From Streptomyces sp. I05A-00742 (GTDB lineage Bacteria > Actinomycetota > Actinomycetes > Streptomycetales > Streptomycetaceae), in assembly GCF_013055795.1 (NCBI RefSeq), contig NZ_JABETO010000004.1, positions 235,052-299,051 of the forward strand: a stretch of DNA of 64,000 nucleotides, given 5' to 3'. How positions within the stretch are numbered: the stretch's first letter is position 1; the number at the start of each line of letters is the position of its first letter. The notes below the pieces were generated by a model. It searched no databases and was not told the origin of the DNA. It worked only from the letters and a program-made list of their open reading frames with translations. The position numbers and the translations under genes are program-made. Of the stretch, positions 36,453 through 44,495 are shown piece by piece.

Positions 36453-36676
36453 AGGACGCCGATCGCGTCGCGAACTCCGTTGTCGGGCGTCCCCCCGTCC
36501 CTCCTTCTCCCCGTGAAGCCGCTCCGGGGGCGCGCCGCCATTTCGGAAGGTACCCACCAGTAGGCTTTCAAACGGACCTGGGTACAGTGCCTTTGACTGA
36601 CTGCCAGCGACATTCGGGGTTGGCGGGGGAGCACGCGTGCGGCGGTGTGCCGTCGTGCGCGGGAACGAAGGAAATC

Positions 36677-37168
36677 ATGGGTTCGATACACAAGCGCATC
36701 GGCGCGGTCCTCGGTTCGGCCGCCCTGTTCGCCGGCGTGGTGCTCACGGCCGGGGCCGGAACCGCCAGCGCCGACGAGACGGGTGACCTCGCGTCCGACA
36801 TCGACGTCTCCGTGTCCACGACCGGGGTCTCGGATCGTGCCGCGGCGGGGTGGGACGGGTCGCTCACCGTCCACATCACCAGCCCCCGGGACGGCCACGA
36901 CATGGGCTTCGTCCGGTGGAACGCGGACCCGCAGCCCGCGCCCGACATCCCGGGCGACTCCCTCATCGCCAAGGACATCAGCCCCGACGGCTGGGCGATC
37001 GAGGCCGAGCTGAGCAACGGCCGCGTCGCCTCCACGCGCGGCCACAAGGCGATCTACATGAAGGTCGTCTCCGGCAACCTGCCCGAGGGGCACCCGTACA
37101 AGCTGCGTGGGTGCGTCGTGAAGGGCAGCGAGCGCAAGTGCACCCAATGGCGCCCGGTCCACGCCTGA
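36677..37168 (+). CDS. small secreted protein of unknown function
   Basis: 163 aa with a Sec signal peptide: MGSIHKRIG, a hydrophobic core and the cut site TASA-DE at about residue 33. The mature ~130-residue part is a beta-rich domain with two cysteines late (GCVVKGSERKC) that could form a disulfide. No family recognised. GAAGGAAATC precedes the ATG. A hairpin terminator follows. Confidence 0.8.
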   Translation: MGSIHKRIGAVLGSAALFAGVVLTAGAGTASADETGDLASDIDVSVSTTGVSDRAAAGWDGSLTVHITSPRDGHDMGFVRWNADPQPAPDIPGDSLIAKDISPDGWAIEAELSNGRVASTRGHKAIYMKVVSGNLPEGHPYKLRGCVVKGSERKCTQWRPVHA

Positions 37169-37178
37169 TCCGCTGAAG

Positions 37179-37203
37179 GGCCGGGCCGCTCAGCGGCCCG
37201 GCC
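37179..37203 (+). terminator. hairpin terminator after the secreted protein gene
   Basis: Inverted repeat GGCCGGGCCGC / GCGGCCCGGCC with a 3-base loop starts 10 bases after the stop at 37168. Confidence 0.7.
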
Positions 37204-37250
37204 GCGCCCGTGCCGCGGCGTGGTTGAACGGCTCGCCCCCGGAGGGTCGG

Positions 37251-37567
37251 TGGCAGCCCGGCGAACCGGACGTCGTGATCGCCATGGATGCCGGATACGA
37301 CGCGACCCGCCTGACCCGGGCCCGGGTCCTTCGGGATCTTCCCGTCGAGCTGGTCGGCGCATCCGCGGCGACCACGTGATGCGCCTGCCCAAGCCGCCCC
37401 GGGTCCACGACCCGAAGGGCGGCCGGGCGGCGCCTGCGTGTGGTGGGCCTGGCTGATCATCGCTGCCCGCACCCGGCCGCGGCTCTCCCGCCCGCTCACC
37501 CGGGACCTGCGACACCCCTGGGAGAAGCCGGCCGCACCAGGCCGGTTCACCCCGGCACGGGTCCGGC
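37251..37567 (+). pseudogene. transposase remnant (DDE type)
   Basis: Two pieces of a DDE transposase. The first reads GEPDVVIAMDAGYDATRL, then shifts frame and continues RGDHVMRLPKPPRVHDPKGG, a typical catalytic-core segment of a common Streptomyces transposase family. The second, joined at 37441, reads WLIIAARTRPRLSRPL and RHPWEKPAAPGRFTPARV, the C-terminal end of the same family. The large middle part is missing, so the gene is dead. Confidence 0.75.
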
Positions 37568-37620
37568 CGACCGGTCGACCAGAGCGGCCGGAGGCGGCGG
37601 GGTGCCACCCCGGTGTCCGG

Positions 37621-38619
37621 TCAGCGGGCGGCGAGGAGTTCGAGCGTGTCGATCACGCGGTTCGAGAAGCCCCACTCGTTGTCGTACCAGGCGACCACCT
37701 TGACGTGGCGGCCGTCGACGCGGGTGAGGGCCGAGTCGAAGATCGCCGAGGCGGGGTTGCCCGTGATGTCGGACGACACGAGCGGGTCGTCCGAGTACTC
37801 GAGGACGCCGGCGAGCGGCCCCTGCGCCGCGGCGCGGTACGCCGCCAGTACGTCGTCGCGTGTCACGTCGCGGGCGACGGTCGTGTTGAGTTCGACGATC
37901 GATCCCACCGGCACCGGTACGCGGATCGAGTCGCCGGACAGCTTGCCGTCGAGGTTCGGCAGCACCAGGCCGATCGCCTTGGCGGCGCCGGTCGTGGTCG
38001 GCACGATGTTGACAGCAGCGGCACGGGCGCGGCGGGCGTCGCGGTGCGGACCGTCCTGCAGGTTCTGCTCCTGCGTGTAGGCGTGCACCGTCGTCATGAA
38101 CCCGTGCTCGATACCGGCGAGTTCGTCGAGCACCTTGGCCAGCGGCGCGAGCGCGTTGGTGGTGCAGGAGGCGTTCGAGACGATGGTGTGCACGGCCGGG
38201 TCGTAGGCGTCGGTGTTGACCCCGAACGCGAGCGTGACATCGGCGCCGTCCGACGGTGCGCTGACGAGGACCTTCCTCGCGCCCGCGTCGAGGTGGGCGC
38301 GGGCGGCCTTGGCCGAGGTGAAGCGGCCGGTGGCCTCCAGGACGATGTCGACGCCGAGTTCGGCCCACGGGAGCCGCGCCGGTTCGCGCTCGGCCGTCAC
38401 CGTGATCCGACGGCCGTCGACGACGAGGGTGTCCCCGTCGACGTTCACCGGGCGCCCGAGCCGGCCGGCCGTGCTGTCGTAGGCGAGCAGCCGGGCGAGA
38501 GCGGCGGGCTCCGTCAGGTCGTTGACGGCGACGATCTCCAGGGTGCTGTCGCGCTCCAGCAGTGCGCGCAGCACATTGCGTCCGATGCGGCCGAATCCGT
38601 TGATGGCGATGCGAGTCAT
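37621..38619 (-). CDS. gap: glyceraldehyde-3-phosphate dehydrogenase, classical type I
   Basis: Classical GAPDH, 332 aa. NAD-binding INGFGRIGRN at 6-15, Asp34 after AVN (NAD-specific form), catalytic Cys152 in SNASCTTN, and the conserved TVHAYTQEQNLQDGPHRD and WYDNEWGFSNRV segments. The ATG at 38619 has AAGGGA upstream on the minus strand. A GlxA-type regulator lies just upstream on the same strand. It is the second GAPDH in the window. Confidence 0.95.
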   Translation of the reverse strand: MTRIAINGFGRIGRNVLRALLERDSTLEIVAVNDLTEPAALARLLAYDSTAGRLGRPVNVDGDTLVVDGRRITVTAEREPARLPWAELGVDIVLEATGRFTSAKAARAHLDAGARKVLVSAPSDGADVTLAFGVNTDAYDPAVHTIVSNASCTTNALAPLAKVLDELAGIEHGFMTTVHAYTQEQNLQDGPHRDARRARAAAVNIVPTTTGAAKAIGLVLPNLDGKLSGDSIRVPVPVGSIVELNTTVARDVTRDDVLAAYRAAAQGPLAGVLEYSDDPLVSSDITGNPASAIFDSALTRVDGRHVKVVAWYDNEWGFSNRVIDTLELLAAR

Positions 38620-38735
38620 GAGTGAGGTCCCTTCCCTTCGCCACCAGGGTCGCCCTCGGCTCGCGCCGCTGACAGTGGCGGGATCGCCAGGGTTCAAAAG
38701 GATCCCGCCACCGCCCGCGACGCCGGCCGGGCCGG

Positions 38736-39692
38736 TCACTCGCCCCGTGTGAAGGTGCGCCGGTACTCGCTCGGTGTGGTGCCGAGGATGCGCTGGAAGT
38801 GCAGGCGCAGGTTCGCGCCGGTGCCGAGCCCGACGTCGGCGGCGATCTGTTCGACGCTGCGCTGCGAGCGTTCGAGCAGTTCGCGGGCCAGGTCGATGCG
38901 GGCGCGCATCACCCACTGCATCGGCGTGCAGCCGGTCTCCTCGACGAAGCGCCGGGAGAACGTGCGCGGCGAGACCTCGGCCTGCCGCGCCAGTATGTCG
39001 AGGGTGAGGGGCTCACCGAGCCGGTACAGCGCCCACTCGCGGGTGGCGGCGAACCGCTCGCCGAGCGGCTCGGGGACGCTGCGCGGCACGTACTGGGCCT
39101 GGCCGCCGCTGCGGTAGGGGGCGGCGACCAGACGCCGGGCCGCGTGGTTGGACGCGGCCACTCCGAGGTCACCGCGCAGGATGTGCAGGCACAGGTCGAT
39201 GCCGGAGGCGGCCCCGGCCGAGGTGAGCACGCCGCCCTCGTCGACGAACAGCACGTTCTCGTCGACCCGGACGAGCGGATGCCTGGCCATGAGTGCCCGC
39301 GTGTAGTGCCAGTGCGTCGTGGCGCGCCTGCCGTCGAGCAGGCCCGTGGCGGCGAGCGCGAAGGCGCCCGTCGAGATGGCGGCGAGCCGCGCGCCCCGGC
39401 CGTGGGCGGCGATCAGTGCGTCGACGACGGCCCGCGGCGGGTCGTCGCGGTCCGGGAACCGGTAGCCGGGGACGAAGACGATGTCCGCCCACGCAACCGC
39501 GTCGAGGCCGTGGGCGACGTGGTACGTGAGGCCGTCGCCGCCGGTCACGGGACCGGGGGTCGCCCCGCACACCCGCACCTCGTACGGCATGCTCGCGCGG
39601 GTCGTGAACACCTGCGCGGGAATTCCGACATCGAGCGGCTTCGCCCCCTCGAGCACGAGGACGGCGACGCGATGCGGGCGGGAGGCTGGCAC
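38736..39692 (-). CDS. GlxA-family transcriptional regulator (DJ-1/PfpI-AraC fusion)
   Basis: 318 aa. Residues ~8-185 form a DJ-1/PfpI-like domain (VAVLVLEGAKPLDVGIPAQVF, DIVFVPGYRFPD, GVLTSAGAASGIDLCLHIL). The usual nucleophile elbow AxCTGAFxLA reads AAISTGAFALA, so the reactive cysteine is serine. The C-terminal ~100 residues carry the AraC DNA-binding domain (LDILARQAEVSPRTFSRRF; FQRILGTTPSEYRR). It is upstream of the classical gap gene on the same strand and may control it. Confidence 0.92.
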   Translation of the reverse strand: MPASRPHRVAVLVLEGAKPLDVGIPAQVFTTRASMPYEVRVCGATPGPVTGGDGLTYHVAHGLDAVAWADIVFVPGYRFPDRDDPPRAVVDALIAAHGRGARLAAISTGAFALAATGLLDGRRATTHWHYTRALMARHPLVRVDENVLFVDEGGVLTSAGAASGIDLCLHILRGDLGVAASNHAARRLVAAPYRSGGQAQYVPRSVPEPLGERFAATREWALYRLGEPLTLDILARQAEVSPRTFSRRFVEETGCTPMQWVMRARIDLARELLERSQRSVEQIAADVGLGTGANLRLHFQRILGTTPSEYRRTFTRGE

Positions 39693-39872
39693 AGGAAGAG
39701 GTTACGTGGGGCGTGACGTCGATACGCCCACTGCGCGGGCCGGCAGCCGACACCGGCCGGGGCCTCCGGCCGAGCCGGGATCAGACCCGCGCTCGACCGA
39801 CGGCACCCGACCGCACAGCACAGCTGTCCGTCCATCCGCGTCAGTACCGGCCGGCCCCTCGACGACGGCCGG

Positions 39873-40823
39873 TCAGCGGTCCAGGGGCAACTGATCGCCG
39901 GTGGCGCCGACTTCCAGACGCGTGTAGTCGGGGTGGTCCAGGCGATGGTGGATGTAGATCTGGTCGGCCCACGGTGGGTCGAAGGGCGTGAACGCCCGCA
40001 GACCCAGGACCCGGCCGATGGGCCGGCCGGGATGGGCCGCGTTGAAATCGGCGAGGGCCGCGGCTTCGCCGATCTGCTCGATGGTGCCCGGCAGATCGTC
40101 GAGATAGCAGGTGACCCTCGGCAGCAGGTGCTCGTGCGCCGGGCCGTGGAAGAGGCCCAGGGCGGTCGTCGTCGAGGAGCAGTAGTCCAGATCGAGGCAG
40201 ACGAAGCCGACCGGATGATCGCGCAGCTCGTCCGCGTGGGTGACGAGGTAGTCGGGCAGCGTTTCGGCGAGGTCGCCGATCACCAGCTCGGCCGTGCCCA
40301 GGCGGGCACGCAACCGGTCGTGGTCCATGGTGTAGAAACCAGGGCCGAACAGGTAGGGCAGGTCCCGGGGATCCTTGGCGGCGGGCATGCCCGCACCGCT
40401 GTCGAAGCCGACCACCCGCACCGCCACACCCGTGGCGGCGGCGTAGTACCGGGCGTGCTCGGCAAGGGCCAGCAGCCCGTTGCCCCCGGCCACCCCGAAC
40501 TCCACCACCGTGACACCTGGGCGCCCCAGCCGCGCGGCCAGCTCGGTGGCCCGGCGAACGCCATAGGCGTAGTGCGGCCGCTCGACCAGGCCGAACCGGT
40601 ACGCCGCAGCGGAGCCGACACCGGGCAGCCGCCGTAACAGCCGGTTGCGGACAGCTTGCCGAGTACCGGACTTCGACCAGTCCCACACCATGTCCGACAG
40701 CCCACCGGTGGGCCGACGACCGAACGGATGCCCCTTTTGAGCGGTCGTACGTGACCCCTTGCGCACCACGCCACCCCTCCCCGAGGTCGCACCACGATCA
40801 GCGGCAGCCTTCCCACGTGTCAC
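39873..40823 (-). CDS. class I SAM-dependent methyltransferase-like protein
   Basis: Protein of about 316 aa with a Rossmann methyltransferase-like core: VVEFGVAGGNGLLALAEHA (SAM-binding motif I), VRVVGFDSGAGMP, LVIGDLAETLPDYL and FVCLDLDYCSSTTTAL. The set resembles the TylF/macrocin-type group. The start is uncertain; GTG 40823 is used, and ATG 40691 (MVWDWSKSG) would drop the Arg/Gly-rich N-terminus. It ends next to the attachment site, so it is the last chromosomal gene before the island. Confidence 0.7.
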   Translation of the reverse strand: MTRGKAAADRGATSGRGGVVRKGSRTTAQKGHPFGRRPTGGLSDMVWDWSKSGTRQAVRNRLLRRLPGVGSAAAYRFGLVERPHYAYGVRRATELAARLGRPGVTVVEFGVAGGNGLLALAEHARYYAAATGVAVRVVGFDSGAGMPAAKDPRDLPYLFGPGFYTMDHDRLRARLGTAELVIGDLAETLPDYLVTHADELRDHPVGFVCLDLDYCSSTTTALGLFHGPAHEHLLPRVTCYLDDLPGTIEQIGEAAALADFNAAHPGRPIGRVLGLRAFTPFDPPWADQIYIHHRLDHPDYTRLEVGATGDQLPLDR

Positions 40824-40989
40824 CCCACCCAACCGGCCGCCGAGCCGGGCCTGTGGCATCGATGGCCATGCCCGGCCCCCGGCATGCGCGCGTTCACCGG
40901 TAGGAACTGCGCCCACAAGTCGTCACCACGCCCCGAGTACGTGCTCCCGCATGCAGGGACCGCGACCGCAAGCCGGCACAACATCGGAA

Positions 40990-41020
40990 AGGCCGTTCCC
41001 TCATTACGAGGAAACGGCCT
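40990..41020 (-). terminator. hairpin terminator, original tRNA-Pro flank
   Basis: Arms AGGCCGTTCC and GGAAACGGCCT pair with one bulge. It lies 3' of the tRNA fragment on the minus strand, where the terminator of the uninterrupted tRNA-Pro gene would be. Confidence 0.6.
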
Positions 41021-41040
41021 CTGACCTGCGAAAATCGCTG

Positions 41041-41088
41041 GTCGGGACGGCGGGATTCGAACCCACGACCCCTTGACCCCCAGTCAAG
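41041..41088 (-). repeat. attachment repeat, left end: duplicated 3' half of tRNA-Pro
   Basis: 48 bases matching 63836-63883 with a single mismatch at the 18th base (C here, T at the right copy). They cover the tRNA 3' half from the anticodon arm to the discriminator base. The sequence beyond 41088 does not complete a cloverleaf, so this copy is a fragment, not a gene. Confidence 0.9.
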
Positions 41089-41373
41089 CAGGGGCCTGCC
41101 ACATCATCCATATCCGGGACAAATCGCCGTCATATTTCGCGCGGTAGCGTCATGGTTGTCCGTTCGGGTGCACGACGTGTGTCCCCAAGTGGTCCCCAAG
41201 GCCCTTCCCCCGTTACTCACTCTCCTGCGCTCAGGGCTTTGTCAGCCGACCACAACGTAACGCCACCGCGTCCCGCGCGGCGACCGGTGACCGATGACCG
41301 GTGACGGGGGCTCTTGCCGCAGTACCACCGCAGGCCCCCTCCCCCATAACCGGCCGATCCGGGGGAAGGAACC

Positions 41374-42354
41374 ATGCAAGGCGCATGGGGCCTGTTATTA
41401 GCGCCAGCACTGCAGCACACTCATCTCGTGTCACATCCATCCCTCGCAGCCCTCGATGACCTCCTCCGCAACCTGCCCGTCGGGCCGGCACGCCAGCGGC
41501 AGCTCGGCATGGTGCGCCAGGAGCTGGCCGTCGCCCTCGAGCAGCACCTCCTGCCCTGCAGTGCCCGAAGGGACCTGCCGCAGCTCCTCGACGAGGCGGT
41601 CACACGGCAGTACATCCGGGTGGCGAAGACCGGCGCATTGCGCAGTCGCCTGGTGAACGGTGAGAAACCGCCGACTTCGGAGCCGACGAACGCCGCCCGG
41701 CTGGCCTGCCTAGAGATCATCCGCCGGATGGCGGGACTACCGGTCATCGCCATGGAAACCGCCGGACCTGTCGCATTGAAGTCCGTTCCCGGGAGCGAGC
41801 GACTCAAATCCCTGCGACGCCGGCTGCGACGCGACCTGTCGAGAGTTCGGTCACCCGGTCATGCCAGGTTCATAGCGGTACTGGCCGTGATGCTCGACAC
41901 CCGGGCCAGAGCCGGGGAGTTGGTGGCCCAGCGCATCGACCACCTCTCAGGGGACGGTCGAAGCATCGACGTCCTCCGCCGCCCCCAGCACGGCACGGAC
42001 GCCCCGCCAGTTCGTGAAACCCTCCCCTTGTCCCCCCTCAGCCGCGATGCCTTCGACCGCTGGCTGCCCGTCCGCGCGGAACTGACCGAAACCCTCGAGG
42101 GCAAAGCCAATGCGCTGTGGGTCTCGCTCGCCCACAACCACGCCGGAACACTGCGCGACGACGGCTCGTCCACCCGGCGGCGCCAGGGCATGCCCCTGCA
42201 GCAGCGCGGTCTGATCCGCAGCTACAACAGCGGCCGCCACCGCTACGAGCTCACGGACCTCCTGCCCCCAAACCTCGAACAACTGCGTCGCGCCCTCGAA
42301 CGGGAGGCATCAGCCGACGGAGCCCGGCTCGGGGCCGATGCCGCACCTCGGTGA
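41374..42354 (+). CDS. tyrosine-recombinase-like integrase, atypical
   Basis: 326 aa from ATG 41374, with GGGGGAAGGAACC upstream. The N-terminal half is helical; TRARAGELVAQRIDHL resembles the first catalytic-arginine region of tyrosine recombinases (box I, G-R-x-x-E-L). Box II (H-x-x-R) and the terminal tyrosine are not obvious: GLIRSYNSGRHRYELTD occupies the place where HxLR and GH..Y would be. Position next to the tRNA repeat supports an integrase role, but the catalytic set is incomplete, so activity is doubtful. Confidence 0.6.
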   Translation: MQGAWGLLLAPALQHTHLVSHPSLAALDDLLRNLPVGPARQRQLGMVRQELAVALEQHLLPCSARRDLPQLLDEAVTRQYIRVAKTGALRSRLVNGEKPPTSEPTNAARLACLEIIRRMAGLPVIAMETAGPVALKSVPGSERLKSLRRRLRRDLSRVRSPGHARFIAVLAVMLDTRARAGELVAQRIDHLSGDGRSIDVLRRPQHGTDAPPVRETLPLSPLSRDAFDRWLPVRAELTETLEGKANALWVSLAHNHAGTLRDDGSSTRRRQGMPLQQRGLIRSYNSGRHRYELTDLLPPNLEQLRRALEREASADGARLGADAAPR

Positions 42355-42395
42355 CACCCCGCCGACGGCCTGCGCTTCGTCGTCCCCACCAGAGC

Positions 42396-42515
42396 ATGAA
42401 CACCGGTCCTTCGCCCAAGTACTACGGCTGCAAACGCGGCGTGACCAAGACCCGGCGCGACAAGCTCACCGCCGACGAGCTCGCCGCCCTCGCGAAGCTG
42501 GGCTTGGACTGGCCT
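42396..42515 (+). pseudogene. helicase-associated domain fragment
   Basis: A short frame (MNTGPSPKYYGCKRGVTKT, then KLTADELAALAKLGLDWP) resembles the repeated helicase-associated domain (LTAEQRAALEALGxxW) of actinobacterial helicase-like proteins. It then loses similarity and runs into unrelated sequence, so it is a fragment of a larger lost gene. Confidence 0.45.
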
Positions 42516-42669
42516 TGTCGTCGGCTGCGGCCTGGAACGGCGGGCGGCCTCCATCGGCAGGTACCCGGCCCATCATCTGGCCCGGGCTCCGCTCGGCTGC
42601 CGTGTCCGCACTCGGCTCCGGGCGGAGCTCTGCCCGGGCGCGGCACCCGATGCCTGCGCGTGGAGGTGG

Positions 42670-43287
42670 CTACGGCTTGGGCACACCCGCAAACGGGTTG
42701 GTGATCTGGGCGTGTCCGTCGAAGAGGAAGAGCGGGTCAAAGGCCGCTGTCGTGCCGGCACCGAAGGCGTTGGTGAAGGCAGCTGCTCCCGGCGCGGCGA
42801 GCTTGAGAGGGATGTTCTTGGTGTCCACGGTGGTTGGGGTGAAGGAAACGAGGTCGAGCGCGACCGGGTAGTGGAAGAAGTCGACGTTCGTGGCGGCTGC
42901 GCCGTCCTGGGCGACGTCCGCGCTGGTGGAGCCTTCACCGAGCTTGATGTGGATGTTGAGGTTGGTCACATCGAGACGGTGCTCGGAGTCGGCGAAGCGC
43001 ATGCCTCCCTGGAAGGGGCCCCCGCCACTGGAGAGGTCGGAAGCCAGGGTGCCGGAGCCAGGCAGCGTAACGCAGTTGCCCGTGCGCGTGGCGGGGGCGA
43101 TGGCTTCGAGCGTCACGTTCTGGGCTGCCAGGGTGTGTTCCGCGTTGGGCGACAGGCAGAAGGTGCCGCTACCGCTGATGGGGAGGTCGGCGCCGATGGC
43201 GCCTGCCTGAACAGCGATGATGCCAAGGGCTGTCGCGGTGAGGAGAGCGAGGACGACGGTGCGCTTCTTGGAAGTGAAGGCCTTCAT
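42670..43287 (-). CDS. secreted protein of unknown function
   Basis: 205 aa with a signal peptide (MKAFTSKKRTVVLALL then hydrophobic core) and a likely cut after VQAGAIGA. The mature protein is beta-rich with two cysteines (TFCLSPNA and GNCVTLPG). Segments include TNLNIHIKLGEGS, NVDFFHYPVALDLVSFTP and DGHAQITNPF. No family recognised. It is a lone minus-strand gene downstream of the SDR gene. Confidence 0.75.
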   Translation of the reverse strand: MKAFTSKKRTVVLALLTATALGIIAVQAGAIGADLPISGSGTFCLSPNAEHTLAAQNVTLEAIAPATRTGNCVTLPGSGTLASDLSSGGGPFQGGMRFADSEHRLDVTNLNIHIKLGEGSTSADVAQDGAAATNVDFFHYPVALDLVSFTPTTVDTKNIPLKLAAPGAAAFTNAFGAGTTAAFDPLFLFDGHAQITNPFAGVPKP

Positions 43288-43415
43288 GTCCAGTTAACGA
43301 CTGCGTCCCGGGGCTGGACCTGCGGTATTGGTCATGATCACTCGTACGCGTCACCGGCCCCGGGAGCGGAGTCCGGGCGGTCGCCCGTCGGCTTGGCAGG
43401 ATGGTTGTGCGGTGT

Positions 43416-44387
43416 CTACGGGATGCACAGACGGACGTTGCGTGCGAGGGCTTCGAGGGCTGCTTCTCGGGTGAGTCGGGAAGGCAGCAGGCGGTCCAAG
43501 TGGCTGGGGAGTGCCGGCTGCTCGGGGGGTTGGAAGCCGAGTTGGGCGATGCGGGCCATGCCGTGGCTGCGGCGGTGGGTGGCGCCGGGCGGGGCAAGGA
43601 GCGGCCGGGTGGGGCGGCCGGTTTCGGCGAGGTAGTCGAGGCAGGCGCGTTCCATGTCGGCGGCCGTCAGCCGGGCCTGGCCGGCGGTGACCCAGTGGAG
43701 GGCAGCCGCGGTGGTGTCGCCACGGAGCAGGGCGTCGGTCAGGGCCGTGAGGTAGTCGGTCAGCATTTCGATGGGCAGGACGTCGCACCAGTGGTCAGGG
43801 TTGACGGGCAGTCCTTCGGCACGGTCCTGCAGCAGGGCGGTGAGCAGGGCGTGGGGGAACTGGTGGCGGGGTGGGGTGGTGGCGTTGCGGGCGGCGAACA
43901 GGAGGGCGGGGCGGACGATGGCGACGGGCTGGGTGCAGTGGGCGGCGAGTTCTTCGGCGCGGCGTTTCGAGGTGCTGTAGGCGCGCATGGAGCGGGCGGC
44001 CAGGTCCTCGCCGGGAGTCTGGAACGCTGCTGCGGCGGAGGAGAGCAGCAGGACGGGTACGCCTGTCTCTTCGGCCAGGCGCAGGATGCGGCGGGTGCCC
44101 TCGGCGTTGATGGTGTCAAAGGCGGTGAGGTCGGGCGGAGCCATGGCCGTGAGGCCTGCGCAGTGCACGATCACGTCGATTTTCGCTGCCAGTTCTCGGC
44201 GCCGGCTGGTGCTCATGCCCAGGTCTTCGGCGGTGAGGTCGCCTTCCACGCACGCGACCGGGGCATCGGGCCGTCGATGGCGGACGAGTGCGGTGATGTG
44301 GTGGCGTGCGGCGAGGGCGGGCAGGAGGCTCGTCCCGATCACTCCTGTGGATCCGGTGAGCAGGACGGTGGGACGGGACGGGAGCAT
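43416..44387 (-). CDS. thioester-reductase-like SDR
   Basis: 323 aa, extended SDR. NAD(P) motif GSTGVIGTSL (12-21), catalytic Tyr137-x3-Lys141 in YSTSK, and VIVHCAGLTAM plus NAEGTRRILRLAEE typical of the NAD-binding-4/thioester-reductase group that releases carrier-bound acyl chains as aldehydes or alcohols. No membrane segment. It is convergent with the secreted gene and just downstream of the WS/DGAT-like gene, pointing to the same pathway as the ACP and ketosynthase. Confidence 0.8.
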   Translation of the reverse strand: MLPSRPTVLLTGSTGVIGTSLLPALAARHHITALVRHRRPDAPVACVEGDLTAEDLGMSTSRRRELAAKIDVIVHCAGLTAMAPPDLTAFDTINAEGTRRILRLAEETGVPVLLLSSAAAAFQTPGEDLAARSMRAYSTSKRRAEELAAHCTQPVAIVRPALLFAARNATTPPRHQFPHALLTALLQDRAEGLPVNPDHWCDVLPIEMLTDYLTALTDALLRGDTTAAALHWVTAGQARLTAADMERACLDYLAETGRPTRPLLAPPGATHRRSHGMARIAQLGFQPPEQPALPSHLDRLLPSRLTREAALEALARNVRLCIP

Positions 44388-44411
44388 GCGGGCACCTCGG
44401 GTCGTGACTTT

Positions 44412-44486
44412 GTGGCGGCCTCTGCCGCCCGGCGGTGTGGCGGCCTCTGCCGCCCGGCGGTGTGGCGGCCTCTGCCGCCCGGCGGT
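44412..44486. repeat. three tandem copies of a 25-bp repeat
   Basis: The unit GTGGCGGCCTCTGCCGCCCG plus GCGGT occurs three times without mismatch (44412-44436, 44437-44461, 44462-44486). It lies between the WS/DGAT-like and SDR genes and contains an inverted repeat (GGCGGCC...GGCCGCC-like), so it could form a multi-stem structure in the transcript. Confidence 0.9.
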
Positions 44487-44495
44487 CTGTGCGTG

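Noticed and set aside
41042..41088. A second tRNA-Pro gene at the left island end
   Set aside because: Only the 3' half matches; the D-arm and acceptor 5' strand are missing, so it cannot fold as a tRNA.
44412..44486. Terminal repeat of a transposon
   Set aside because: The units are direct tandem copies next to one another, without a transposase gene or matching copy elsewhere in the window.
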